A stretch of 64,000 nucleotides of DNA from assembly GCA_003569365.1 (NCBI GenBank), contig BGOS01000023.1, forward strand, positions 1 through 64,000. Direction: 5' to 3'. The stretch is from Anaerolineaceae bacterium (lineage in GTDB: Bacteria; Chloroflexota; Anaerolineae; Anaerolineales; UBA11657). Positions 51,338 through 60,206 of this stretch are shown here, one piece after another; the first letter of the stretch is position 1; each line of letters starts with the position of its first letter. A program made the position numbers and the translations under genes. Below the pieces are notes generated by a model. That model was not told the origin of the DNA. It ran no database searches and saw nothing but the letters and a program-made list of their open reading frames with translations.

Positions 51338-51430
51338 CATGGGCACTTTTTGCGCTGCGGCGTTTTGGCACATAGATTGCACGCTCTCAACATGGCAAGT
51401 TTGACATCTACCGTGTCGGGAGGATTCCGT

Positions 51431-51916
51431 ATGGCCATTGGACTTGAGAGAAGTGCTGGTATGTCTTTTCGGCTGCCGATTGAGCGCGCATTTGAGCAGG
51501 CGCCCTGGCGCCGCGACGTGCAACTGTTGACGGCGCTCACCATTCTCAGCATCAGCCTGCTGCTGCTGGGCGGCGTGTATGTGCGCGAGGCGTCGCATGC
51601 GGTGGTGGCGGGGCGAGATGTGCAACGCCTGCGGCGCGAGATCATCGAGCTGCGTTTTGAGAACGACCGGGTTCAGGCAGGCCTGAGCCTTGCGCGTTCG
51701 GCCCCATTGGTGCGCCAGCGTGCGATCACCGAGCTGGGGTTTGCACCCATGCTCTTCAAACGCACATTTTTCCTTGAGGTTCCCGTGAGCTTTGAGGCGC
51801 AGCCGGTGGTGGCACTTGCAGAGCCGGAGATTCTGCCGGCGCAGTATGCGCGCGAGACCATCAGCGCGTGGCTGCAGCGCAAATTCACGGGTACGGGGTT
51901 AAGTCCGGGTGAGTGA
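51431..51916 (+). CDS. ftsL: FtsL-like septum protein
   Basis: This 161-residue bitopic protein is in the ftsL position between rsmH and ftsI. It has a cytoplasmic N-terminus of about 35 residues, one membrane helix (LLTALTILSISLLLLGGVYV) and then a coiled coil (VQRLRREIIELRFENDRVQ). The C-terminal part is longer than in E. coli FtsL and ends Pro/Ala-rich. FtsL with FtsB/FtsQ recruits FtsW-FtsI to the divisome. I choose ATG 51431 because GGGAGGA lies six bases upstream. The GTG start of ftsI overlaps its end by 8 nt. Confidence 0.75.
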   Translation: MAIGLERSAGMSFRLPIERAFEQAPWRRDVQLLTALTILSISLLLLGGVYVREASHAVVAGRDVQRLRREIIELRFENDRVQAGLSLARSAPLVRQRAITELGFAPMLFKRTFFLEVPVSFEAQPVVALAEPEILPAQYARETISAWLQRKFTGTGLSPGE

Positions 51917-53714
51917 CAACCTCGCTGCACTTCATCTGCGCTTGCGGATGATTCTGGGACTGTTTGCGGCCTGCGCCCTGATTGTGGTGGGCCGCTTGGT
52001 CTATTTGCCTTTTGACCAGAATGTTCAAACAAAGCTGGATCTGACCGCGCCGCGCCAGCGGCAAGTGCTGCAGCCAGCCCGCGGAAACATTTATGACCGC
52101 AAGGGCGAGCTGCTTGTCACCAACACCGTTTTGTACGACCTCGCAATTGAATACGGTTACGTTACTTATGGCGATGAGGACCTCGACAAGGATATCGATG
52201 GGCAGGATGAGCTGGTTGTGCTGCGGCGCATCGCGCAGGATTTGAGCGCGCTGCTGGGCGAGCCGTATCCGGATGTGGAGAACTTAATTACCAACCGGAT
52301 TTATGTGGATCCGGAGACGCAGCAGGAAATTAAGCTTCTGCGCAAAACACTCTACCCGCTGCTAAGCGTTGAGAAGCGCGACATGCTGCGCGCTGCAATT
52401 GGTGCGGCCGACAAGCAGTATCTGACGGCGCTGGTGCTGTCCCCGCGCCACCGGCGCACTTACCCACACGGCGAGGTGGCTGCGCATGTGCTGGGCCTCA
52501 CCAATTATGACCAGATTGGATTTTATGGCCTTGAGGAATCGTACAACCGCACGCTGGCGGGTTACACAATTGCCTTTGACCAGCCACTGTTGCCGTGGGA
52601 TATGCAATACGCCAAGGTTGATGCTGGCGCAGACCTGCACCTGTCGCTTGACTTGGGCGTGCAGGTTACGGCTGAAGAGGTCCTCAAAGACAGCATTGTG
52701 AAGTATGGCGCTTCCAGTGGCTCGATTGTTGTGATGGAACCGTCAACGGGCGAGATCCTCGCCATGGCGTCGCTGCCAACCTTCAATCCAAACGACCTCG
52801 AATCGCTTGCGTCGGACTTCAACACAAATCCGGTGTGGCGCAATCCGGCAATTGCCGAGCAGTTTGAGCCCGGCTCAATCTTTAAGATACTAACGATGGC
52901 TGCGGCGCTTGAGTCTGGCGAGTACACGCCCAATAGCAGCTACATCGATACCGGCTCTTTTGAATACGGCGGAATTGTTGTGCGTAACTGGGACGGGCGC
53001 GCGTGGGGCGCGCAAGACATGACGGGGCTGATGGAGCACTCGCTGAATGTGGGCGCAGCCACACTGTCTACCTCCATGGGCGCGCAGCGTTTTTATGACC
53101 AGTTATTAAGTTTTGGAATGGGCAGCCAAACCGGGGTGGATCTAGCCGGCGAGCTGACCGGGCATCTCAAGCGCCCGGGCGATGCGGACTGGCACGAGTC
53201 GGACCTAGCCACTAACTCATTCGGGCAGGGTGTCGCCGTTACTCAGATTCAGCTCATTAGCGCGGTGGCATCCGTAGCCAATGGCGGTGTGATGATGCGG
53301 CCGCATTTGGTTGCTAGAGTGCAAAGCGACCCCGTTGCGCCACAGATTAGCGGGCGCCCCATCTCTGCTGAAACAGCGCAGGAGCTGGCCCAGATGCTGC
53401 TGGAAAGCATCGACGTGGAGGGCTCCAAGGCGCAGGTTGCCGGCTATGAGGTTGCTGGCAAGACTGGCACGGCACAAATTCCAATTCAACTTCCAAGCTA
53501 TCACTACGACCCCAACAAAACGATTGCAACTTTTGTGGGCTGGGTGCCGGCGATGCAGCCGCGCTTTCTGGCGTTCGTGCGGTTGAACGAACCCAGCACG
53601 GAACAATGGGGTTCGCAAACGGCAGCGCCCGCATTCGCGGCGCTGGTGGAGCGGCTGGTGGTGCAGCTGCAAATGCCGCCCGATGCGCGGCGCATGGCAC
53701 TGGCGCGCCCCTGA
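51909..53714 (+). CDS. ftsI: Septal peptidoglycan transpeptidase FtsI (PBP2b/PBP3 class B)
   Basis: This class B penicillin-binding protein cross-links septal peptidoglycan outside the membrane. The 601 residues comprise a membrane helix near residue 20 (ILGLFAACALIVVGRLVYL), the dimerisation/pedestal domain with ARGNIYDRKGELLVTN, and the transpeptidase. Active-site motifs are EPGSIFKILTMAAA (SxxK), MEHSLNVGAATLS (SxN) and YEVAGKTGTAQIP (KTG). No PASTA domains follow. The GTG start overlaps ftsL. murF follows after 26 nt; the usual murE is missing between them. Confidence 0.95.
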   Translation: MSDNLAALHLRLRMILGLFAACALIVVGRLVYLPFDQNVQTKLDLTAPRQRQVLQPARGNIYDRKGELLVTNTVLYDLAIEYGYVTYGDEDLDKDIDGQDELVVLRRIAQDLSALLGEPYPDVENLITNRIYVDPETQQEIKLLRKTLYPLLSVEKRDMLRAAIGAADKQYLTALVLSPRHRRTYPHGEVAAHVLGLTNYDQIGFYGLEESYNRTLAGYTIAFDQPLLPWDMQYAKVDAGADLHLSLDLGVQVTAEEVLKDSIVKYGASSGSIVVMEPSTGEILAMASLPTFNPNDLESLASDFNTNPVWRNPAIAEQFEPGSIFKILTMAAALESGEYTPNSSYIDTGSFEYGGIVVRNWDGRAWGAQDMTGLMEHSLNVGAATLSTSMGAQRFYDQLLSFGMGSQTGVDLAGELTGHLKRPGDADWHESDLATNSFGQGVAVTQIQLISAVASVANGGVMMRPHLVARVQSDPVAPQISGRPISAETAQELAQMLLESIDVEGSKAQVAGYEVAGKTGTAQIPIQLPSYHYDPNKTIATFVGWVPAMQPRFLAFVRLNEPSTEQWGSQTAAPAFAALVERLVVQLQMPPDARRMALARP

Positions 53715-53740
53715 TTGTGCGCTGGATGGAAGCGTGAAAG

Positions 53741-55177
53741 TTGTTGACACTGGGACACGCCCTGCAGGCGCTTGCCGGCGGCCGGGCAGTATCATCCGGC
53801 GGCGGCCCGCTGATTTCTGGCGGTTGTGTGGACTCACGCGCAGCGCAGCCTGGCATGCTGTTCGTGGCACTGGCCGGTGCGCATCTGGATGGGCACGACT
53901 TTGTGGGCGAAGCGTTTGCGAAGGGGGCAACGGTGGCGCTGGTGCAGCGCGCGGTGAACGGACCGTGGCCGGTGCTGGATATTACCGGCGGGCTGCTGCC
54001 GGACCCGGCAGCTTGCCCGCAGCCAGTGTGTTTGCAAGTACCGGACACACTGCAGGCCCTGCAAACTATCGCAGCCTACTGGCGCAGCAAATGCGCAGTG
54101 CGCGTGGTGGGCATTACGGGCAGCGTGGGCAAGAGTTCCACCAAGGAAGCCACGGCCACAGTGCTCGCGCAGCGCTTTCGCACTTTGAAAAGTACGGGCA
54201 ATCAAAACAATGAGATTGGCCTGCCGCTTACTTTGCTGCAGCTCAGCAGCGCGCATGAACGCGCAGTGCTGGAGATGGGCTTCTACGTTGCCGGCGAGAT
54301 CACGCAGCTATGCGACATTGCGCAACCGCAGGTGGGCGTGATCACAAACGTTTATGCGGTGCATGCCGAGCGGGCGGGCAGCCTGGCCGATATTGCGCGT
54401 GGCAAGCGTGAGCTGCTGGACGCACTGCCGGCTGCCCCGGACGGCGTGGCGGTGTTGAATGCTGACGAGCCGATGGTTATGGAAATGGCAGCGCACACCC
54501 GCGCGCGCATTGTGACCTATGGCATGGCTGAGGCGGCGCACCTGCGTGCGAGCGCGGTGGAGTCGTTCGGCCTTGATGGCATCGGCTTCCAGCTTGAGCA
54601 TGCCGGGCAGAGGGTGCCTGTGCGTGTGCCATTGATCGGACGCCATTCTGTTTACACGGCATTGCGTGCAATTGCAGTGGGTGTGGCTGAGGGCATGCCG
54701 GCAACAACAGCGGCAGCTGCGCTCGCGCAGCCGCAGGCACGCGACGGCTTGCGCTTGAAGCCGGTGCCAAGTCTGCACGGCAGCCTGATTTTAGATGACA
54801 GCTATAACGCATCACCAGAGTCGGCAGTGGCAGCGCTGGACTTGCTGGCAGAGCTTGACGCGGCGCGCCACATTGCAGTGCTGGGCGACATGCGGGAGCT
54901 GGGCGCTTACGAGCGCGCGGGCCATGATCTGGTGGGGCGCCATGCCGGCTCGCGGGTGCAGCTGCTGGTTACTGTGGGCCAGCGCGCCCGCTGGATTGCA
55001 GCGGCAGCGCGTGCTGCCGGGCTTTTAGCCGGTGCAACGCACGAGTTCGAAACAGTGGAAGCGGCCACTGAATTTATGCGCATGCAGTTGCGTGCGGGCG
55101 ACGTGGCGTTGATCAAGGGATCGCTCGCCATGCATCTGGACGCCATGGTGTACCAGCTGGCAAACAAAGATGAATAA
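53741..55177 (+). CDS. murF: UDP-MurNAc-tripeptide--D-Ala-D-Ala ligase
   Basis: MurF adds D-Ala-D-Ala to UDP-MurNAc-tripeptide, the last step in making the soluble precursor. The 478 residues contain DSRAAQPGMLFVALAGAHLDG (N-terminal domain), VVGITGSVGKSSTKEATATV (ATP P-loop), NQNNEIGLPLTLLQL, LEMGFYVAGEI and the C-terminal LILDDSYNASPESAVAAL. The start is TTG 53741. The stop overlaps mraY by 8 nt. The pattern identifies MurF rather than MurE: DDSYNA instead of the MurE DNPR-type motif. Confidence 0.95.
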   Translation: MLTLGHALQALAGGRAVSSGGGPLISGGCVDSRAAQPGMLFVALAGAHLDGHDFVGEAFAKGATVALVQRAVNGPWPVLDITGGLLPDPAACPQPVCLQVPDTLQALQTIAAYWRSKCAVRVVGITGSVGKSSTKEATATVLAQRFRTLKSTGNQNNEIGLPLTLLQLSSAHERAVLEMGFYVAGEITQLCDIAQPQVGVITNVYAVHAERAGSLADIARGKRELLDALPAAPDGVAVLNADEPMVMEMAAHTRARIVTYGMAEAAHLRASAVESFGLDGIGFQLEHAGQRVPVRVPLIGRHSVYTALRAIAVGVAEGMPATTAAAALAQPQARDGLRLKPVPSLHGSLILDDSYNASPESAVAALDLLAELDAARHIAVLGDMRELGAYERAGHDLVGRHAGSRVQLLVTVGQRARWIAAAARAAGLLAGATHEFETVEAATEFMRMQLRAGDVALIKGSLAMHLDAMVYQLANKDE

Positions 55178-56162
55178 CGAAGGCATCTTTTCACTGACGC
55201 TCGCCAGCATCACATTTTTGCTGGCAGTCATTTGGGGCGGCCCATTTCTGGAACTGCTGCGGCGCTTCAGAATTGTGAAGCAGGTGAGCGGCTTGCAGCC
55301 GGAAAGCCATGACCCCAAAAGCGGCACGCCCACAATGGGCGGCCTCATGATCATCGTGCCGGTGCTGGTTATCACAGCACTGCTCAACATCGTTAATCTG
55401 GTGCGGCCCGTTACGGGCCGCTCCATCTTGCTGCCGCTGGGCGTGATGGTGGCGTTCACTGCGCTGGGCCTGCTGGATGACTGGGAGGGCATGCGCGGAA
55501 TGCGGCGCGGCACGGGACTGCGCGCGCGCATTAAGTTTCTGTACCAGCTGCTGATTGCCTGCGGTACGGCCTGGATCCTTTATGACACGTTCAACGTGCA
55601 CAGCCTGGCCATTCCCGGCTTCCCGCGCAAAATTGATATTGGGTGGCTGTACCTGCCGATTGCGGTGTTCATCATTACCGCCACCTCCAACGCCGTGAAT
55701 TTGACCGATGGCTTGGACGGGCTGGCAGGCATGGTGCTGGTTACCGCCTTCATCATTTTTGGGTTTGTCGGGCTGCTGCAAGACCAGGTTTATTTGGTGC
55801 GCTTCTGTTTCACCCTGGTCGGCGCATTGTTTGCCTTCCTTTGGTACAACTTTCATCCCGCAGAACTTTTCATGGGCGATACCGGTTCGCTGCCGCTGGG
55901 GGCAGTGCTGGCAGTGGTGGCACTGATGACCGGCCAGTGGCTGCTGCTGCCGCTCGTAGCCATCGTACCTTTGATGGAAACGGTTTCTGTGATGGTGCAG
56001 GTGGGCTATTTCAAGTGGAGCGGCGGCCAGCGCATCTTTCGCATGGCGCCCATTCACCATCACTTTGAACTGAGCGGCTGGAGCGAGACGCAAGTGGTGC
56101 AGCGCTTTTGGCTGATCTCAATTATTGCCGGACTCATTTCAATTGCGTTTGCACTGCTCTAA
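55170..56162 (+). CDS. mraY: Phospho-MurNAc-pentapeptide transferase
   Basis: MraY moves phospho-MurNAc-pentapeptide to undecaprenyl phosphate, making lipid I. The 330-residue polytopic protein has about ten hydrophobic segments. Conserved loops are DPKSGTPTMGGLMIIVPV, LGLLDDWEGM with the metal-binding Asp pair, SNAVNLTDGLDGLAGMVL, PAELFMGDTGSLPLGAVL and the HHH motif MAPIHHHFELSGWSE. It overlaps murF. A 92-residue ORF follows before murD. Confidence 0.97.
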   Translation: MNNEGIFSLTLASITFLLAVIWGGPFLELLRRFRIVKQVSGLQPESHDPKSGTPTMGGLMIIVPVLVITALLNIVNLVRPVTGRSILLPLGVMVAFTALGLLDDWEGMRGMRRGTGLRARIKFLYQLLIACGTAWILYDTFNVHSLAIPGFPRKIDIGWLYLPIAVFIITATSNAVNLTDGLDGLAGMVLVTAFIIFGFVGLLQDQVYLVRFCFTLVGALFAFLWYNFHPAELFMGDTGSLPLGAVLAVVALMTGQWLLLPLVAIVPLMETVSVMVQVGYFKWSGGQRIFRMAPIHHHFELSGWSETQVVQRFWLISIIAGLISIAFALL

Positions 56163-56182
56163 CAGGATGCGTTGAACAGGAC

Positions 56183-56461
56183 ATGGACACTGGATTGCTT
56201 TGGTTTGACAACAGCGCCCAGCCGCTCACCGACAAGGTGGCAGCGGCGGCGGCCCATTATGAGCGGCGCTTTGGGGAGCGCCCCAATGTTTGTTATCTGC
56301 ACCCGGAGATGCTGGATAAGGCCAGTGCAAAGCAGTGTGCGCTGCAGTTGCGCACGGCTACGCATGTGCTCCAGCATCATTTGTGGATTGGCATCGAAAG
56401 CGGCCCGCGCGCCGCGGGCCCGGTTGGAAATGGAAAGAGCGCACGCTCCCGCGCCAAATAG
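56183..56461 (+). CDS. Small conserved-looking protein between mraY and murD
   Basis: This 92-codon ORF begins ATG 56183 and ends TAG 56461, overlapping murD by 32 nt. It starts TGLLWFDNSAQPLTDKVA with an AHYERRFGERPNVCYLHPEM helix-strand and then HVLQHHLWIGIESG, and ends in a basic tail. I recall similar short proteins with L-W-F-D and H-x-W-I-G motifs in Chloroflexota, without a function. There is no signal peptide or membrane segment. The codon pattern looks like its neighbours, and the position between essential genes favours real expression. The function is unknown. Confidence 0.65.
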   Translation: MDTGLLWFDNSAQPLTDKVAAAAAHYERRFGERPNVCYLHPEMLDKASAKQCALQLRTATHVLQHHLWIGIESGPRAAGPVGNGKSARSRAK

Positions 56462-57914
56462 GCTGGCCGGTCAAGTAATGGCGATTGTGGGCTTGGCAAG
56501 GCAGGGCACGGTGCTGGCGCGTTATCTGTGCGGGCAGGGCGCGCGTGTGCGCGTGACCGATTTGCGCGGAGCGCAGCAACTGCAGCCAGTGATGGCTGCG
56601 TTGCAGGATTTGCCGATCGAATACTTTTTGGATGGCAATCCCGAGCAGGTGCTGGATGATGCTGATGCCGTTTTTCTATCCGGTGGAATCTCTGCCACAG
56701 CGCCGATTGCGCGCGCTGCGCGGGCGCGTGGAATTTCCATCTCCAATGACTCGCAGTTGTTTCTGGAGCTGGCGCCGTGCCGCACCGTGGGCATTACCGG
56801 CAGCGCCGGCAAAACCACCGTCACCACGCTGCTGGGCATGATGGCCGCCAACTCTGCGCAGTATCCGGCCGTGTGGGTTGGGGGCAACATTGGCAACCCG
56901 CTGCTGGCTGATGTGGAACGGATGGATGCAGATGACCTGGCGATCATGGAAGTATCCAGCTTCCAGCTGGAGCTGATGACGCGCAGCCCGCAAGTGGCTG
57001 CAGTTTTGAATGTGACGCCGAACCACTTGGACCGGCACAGCACGCTGGCCGATTATGCAGCTGCAAAGGCGCGCATTCTTGATTATCAGGGCGCAGCCGA
57101 CATTGCGGTGCTGGGTTGGGATGATGCGCTGGCAGCCGGATTGCGCAGCCGTGCCGCGGGCAGCTGTTGGGGTTTTGGTTTGCAGCGCCAGCCGGGCTGG
57201 GTTAATTGCTGCCATCTTCAAGATGGCACGCTTGTACTTGAGCAGGCGGGCACAACAATTCCAATCATGACGCGTGCGGAGCTGCGGCTGCCGGGCGAAC
57301 ACAATTTGCAAAATGTGCTTGCTGCCTGCGCGCTGGCTGGTGCACTCGGCATCGGGGTGCCCGCCATGCGCGCTGCAATTTTGAACTTTAGCGGCGTGCC
57401 GCACCGGCTTGAGTTGGTGCGTGAGCTGCACGGCGTGCGTTGGATTAATGACTCGATTGCGACTGCGCCGGAACGAACTCTGGCGGCAATCAAATCATTT
57501 GACTGTCCGCTTGTGCTGCTCTTGGGCGGGCGGGACAAACAGCTGCCATGGGGCGAGCTGGCAAAATGCGCGGCGCAGCGGGTGCGTCACGCAGTGGTGT
57601 TTGGCGAGGCTGCGGCCATGATCGCCGAACAATTACACGGGGCTGCCGCGCAGCCCACCCAGTTTGTGGAAGCAGGATCAGGGGCAAAAAAACATATTGG
57701 CCCGACTATCGTTGGGGAAGCACCAATCCCTGATCCTTCTCCTTTGCAAATTCACATTGTGGCCACAATGGAAGCGGCAGTGCTGTGCGCTGCACAACTG
57801 GCCCGGCCAGGCGATGCGGTTGTGCTGTCGCCCGGCTGCGCAAGCTTTGACGAGTTTTATGATTTTGAGGCGCGCGGAGCGGCGTTCCGCAGCTGTGTGG
57901 CGGACTTGCAATGA
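56430..57914 (+). CDS. murD: UDP-MurNAc-L-Ala--D-Glu ligase
   Basis: MurD adds D-glutamate to UDP-MurNAc-L-Ala. The 494-residue protein has MAIVGLARQGTVLARYLCGQ (N-terminal Rossmann-like UDP-binding domain), TVGITGSAGKTTVTTLLGMM (ATP P-loop), VGGNIGNPLL, MEVSSFQLELM, VTPNHLDRHSTLADYAAAK and the C-terminal LLLGGRDKQLPW, VVLSPGCASFDEFYDFEARG. I choose ATG 56430; the frame is open further upstream but without similarity and inside the small ORF. The stop overlaps ftsW (ATGA). The length is slightly above the usual ~450. Confidence 0.96.
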   Translation: MERAHAPAPNRLAGQVMAIVGLARQGTVLARYLCGQGARVRVTDLRGAQQLQPVMAALQDLPIEYFLDGNPEQVLDDADAVFLSGGISATAPIARAARARGISISNDSQLFLELAPCRTVGITGSAGKTTVTTLLGMMAANSAQYPAVWVGGNIGNPLLADVERMDADDLAIMEVSSFQLELMTRSPQVAAVLNVTPNHLDRHSTLADYAAAKARILDYQGAADIAVLGWDDALAAGLRSRAAGSCWGFGLQRQPGWVNCCHLQDGTLVLEQAGTTIPIMTRAELRLPGEHNLQNVLAACALAGALGIGVPAMRAAILNFSGVPHRLELVRELHGVRWINDSIATAPERTLAAIKSFDCPLVLLLGGRDKQLPWGELAKCAAQRVRHAVVFGEAAAMIAEQLHGAAAQPTQFVEAGSGAKKHIGPTIVGEAPIPDPSPLQIHIVATMEAAVLCAAQLARPGDAVVLSPGCASFDEFYDFEARGAAFRSCVADLQ

Positions 57915-59134
57915 CAGCCGATATTCCGGTATTGCAGCGCGAGCCGCAGCGCATGAAGTCCATGCCAGTGCGCCTGGACTGGCAACTGCTGCTAATTGCC
58001 ACGGTGCTTGTGTTGGTCGGCGTCTTGATGGTGTTCTCCACCACTTTTGATATTTCGTACCGCAGTCCCCTTGCGCCGCACACATCCACCACGCGCCTGT
58101 TTTATGACCATCTTCAGAAAGTGGTGCTGGGTCTGGCAGCGCTGCTCGCTTGTTACAGCATCAACTACCGGGTGGCACAGCGACCGGCGATCGCCGTGCT
58201 CTTGATGCTGGCGGTTGCCGTCAGCTTGATATTTGTGCTTGTGGTTGGCACCGGCCGCGCGCTGGTTGGTGGCCGCATCCAGCCGTCCGAGCCGGCAAAA
58301 CTTATAACCATCATCTATCTGGCAGCGTGGCTGGCCGCGCGTGGGCCGGACTATGTGCGTGACTTTTGGATTGGCATCCTGCCTTACGCAATTGTGGTGG
58401 GTGTGATTGTGGCGCTTATTGTTTTGCAGCCGGATCTTAGTGCAGCCGGTACCGTGTTGGTGATTGGCGCGGTCATGTATGTGGTGGCCGGCGCCAGCCT
58501 GCCACAGGTTGCGGGTGCAGGCCTGGCTGCAGGTGTGTCGATTGTGGCAGTGGTTGCGCTCTCCCCCAAGGGCCACCAGCGCTGGGCAGATTACATGGAA
58601 GGCCTGCGCGATATTTCGCACAGCCATGAACATATTCAATATGCGGTGATGGCTTTTGTAAAGGGCGGTTTCTTCGGGGCCGGGCTTGGCAACAGCAGTA
58701 TGAAGCTCACCTATTTGCCATTCCCGCATACGGACAGCGTCTTTGCCGTAATTGGCGAGGAGTTTGGACTGCTGGGGTGTGTGGTGATGCTGGTGCTGTT
58801 CGGCTTGCTCATCTGGCGCGGAGCATTGATTGCGTTGCGCTCGAGCGACATGTTTGGTTACCTGTTAGCAGCGGGCATCTCCTGCTGGCTGGCGCTGGAG
58901 GTGGTCATCAACGTTACCGTGATGGTGGGGCTGATGCCAGTGGCCGGCAATGCGCTGCCTTTCATCAGCTACGGTGGTTCATCGCTGGTGGTGGCAATGG
59001 CAGCCATTGGCATCCTGTTGAATATTTCTAGAAGCAATATTTCCGAGAGACCTGAACGCAATGTCCATACGCCTCCTGATTTGCGCCGCGGGAACCGGCG
59101 GTCACGTATATCCGGCGCTGGCAGCAGCAGCTAG
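57911..59134 (+). CDS. ftsW: Lipid II polymerase FtsW (SEDS family)
   Basis: FtsW is the septal peptidoglycan glycosyltransferase that works with FtsI. The 407-residue SEDS protein has about ten membrane helices. It contains GRIQPSEPAKLITIIYLAAW, LIVLQPDLSAAGTVLVI, AVMAFVKGGFFGAGLGNSSM, PHTDSVFAVIGEEFGLLG and MPVAGNALPFISYGGSSLV; the Asp of QPDLS is the likely catalytic region. A C-terminal basic cytosolic tail (about 30 residues) overlaps the murG start by 74 nt. The murD-ftsW-murG order is standard. Confidence 0.96.
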   Translation: MTADIPVLQREPQRMKSMPVRLDWQLLLIATVLVLVGVLMVFSTTFDISYRSPLAPHTSTTRLFYDHLQKVVLGLAALLACYSINYRVAQRPAIAVLLMLAVAVSLIFVLVVGTGRALVGGRIQPSEPAKLITIIYLAAWLAARGPDYVRDFWIGILPYAIVVGVIVALIVLQPDLSAAGTVLVIGAVMYVVAGASLPQVAGAGLAAGVSIVAVVALSPKGHQRWADYMEGLRDISHSHEHIQYAVMAFVKGGFFGAGLGNSSMKLTYLPFPHTDSVFAVIGEEFGLLGCVVMLVLFGLLIWRGALIALRSSDMFGYLLAAGISCWLALEVVINVTVMVGLMPVAGNALPFISYGGSSLVVAMAAIGILLNISRSNISERPERNVHTPPDLRRGNRRSRISGAGSSS

Positions 59135-60206
59135 CTTTGATGCGGCGGCGCACATGGCCAAAGGATCAGATGCAACTGTGGCGCTGCTGTGGGTGGGTAC
59201 CGTGACCGGCATGGAAGCTGAGCTGGTGCGCTCAGCCAACATTCGCTTCGAAGCGGTGCGCGCTGCTGGCTTGGTTGGCCGTGGCCTGTGGCGTGGCCTG
59301 GCTGGCTGCCTGCAGCTGGCGCTCGGCACATTGCAAGCACTTGCAATTATGCGGCGCGAACGCCCGCAGGCTGTGCTGGTGACCGGCGGCTATGCAGCTG
59401 TGCCGGTGACGCTGGCTGCGTGGCTGCGGCGCGTGCCCGTGCTGGTGTATCTGCCGGACATTCTGCCGGGCTTGGCAGTCCGCTTCGTCGCGCGGCTAGC
59501 GAATCGCATTTGCGTGACCATGGACGAGAGCTTGCGCGGTAGTGGCATGGCTGCAGCGCGCGTTACCGGCTATCCCGTGCGCCCGGAAATGCTTGTGGCG
59601 CGTGAGCACACCCCGGCGAGCGCCCGCGTGCAGCTGCATCTGCAGCCGGATCGCACCACACTGCTGGTGCTGGGCGGCAGCCAGGGGGCGCGCAGCATCA
59701 ACAATGCGCTGCTGGCTGCAGCACCAGAGCTGGTGGCCAGCGGTCTGCAGATTCTGCATGTGACCGGCGCGCGCAACTGGCCGGAACTGCAGCAGGCGCG
59801 TGAGTTGATGAGTGTTGAGACCAAGGCCGGCTATCGCAGCGTTTCGTATTTGTCGGCAGAGATGGGCATTGCGTTGCGCGCTGCTGATCTGGTGGTTGCG
59901 CGCGCGGGCGCATCCTGCCTCGGCGAGTTCCCGTTGTTTGGGCTGGCATCCATTCTGGTGCCATATCCACATGCACGCGGGCATCAGCAGGCCAATGCCG
60001 ATGCAATGGTGGCGCGCGGGGCTGCCATCCGGCTGGACGACGAAAATTTAGCGGCTGAACTGCTGCCGCAAATATTGGCACTGGTGGGTGATGTGCCGCG
60101 GTTGGCCGCGCTGCGCAGCAATGCCTTCAAACTTGCGCAGCCGCTTGCGGCTGCAAATTTGGCGCATGCGCTGCTGCAGTTAGTGCCGGGTGCTGCGCCA
60201 TGTTGA
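59061..60206 (+). CDS. murG: Lipid II synthase MurG
   Basis: MurG (GT28) transfers GlcNAc to lipid I on the inner face of the membrane. The 381 residues start LLICAAGTGGHVYPALAAA with the GTGGH loop, then VLVTGGYAAVPVTLAAWL. The C-terminal domain has LLVLGGSQGARSINNALLAA, ADLVVARAGASCLGEFPLFG and ILVPYPHARGHQQANADAM (UDP-GlcNAc site). A long insertion at about residues 25-45 separates the first loop from WVGTVTGMEAELV. The start lies 74 nt inside ftsW in a different frame; the GTGGH motif right after the ATG supports it. Confidence 0.95.
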   Translation: MSIRLLICAAGTGGHVYPALAAAASFDAAAHMAKGSDATVALLWVGTVTGMEAELVRSANIRFEAVRAAGLVGRGLWRGLAGCLQLALGTLQALAIMRRERPQAVLVTGGYAAVPVTLAAWLRRVPVLVYLPDILPGLAVRFVARLANRICVTMDESLRGSGMAAARVTGYPVRPEMLVAREHTPASARVQLHLQPDRTTLLVLGGSQGARSINNALLAAAPELVASGLQILHVTGARNWPELQQARELMSVETKAGYRSVSYLSAEMGIALRAADLVVARAGASCLGEFPLFGLASILVPYPHARGHQQANADAMVARGAAIRLDDENLAAELLPQILALVGDVPRLAALRSNAFKLAQPLAAANLAHALLQLVPGAAPC

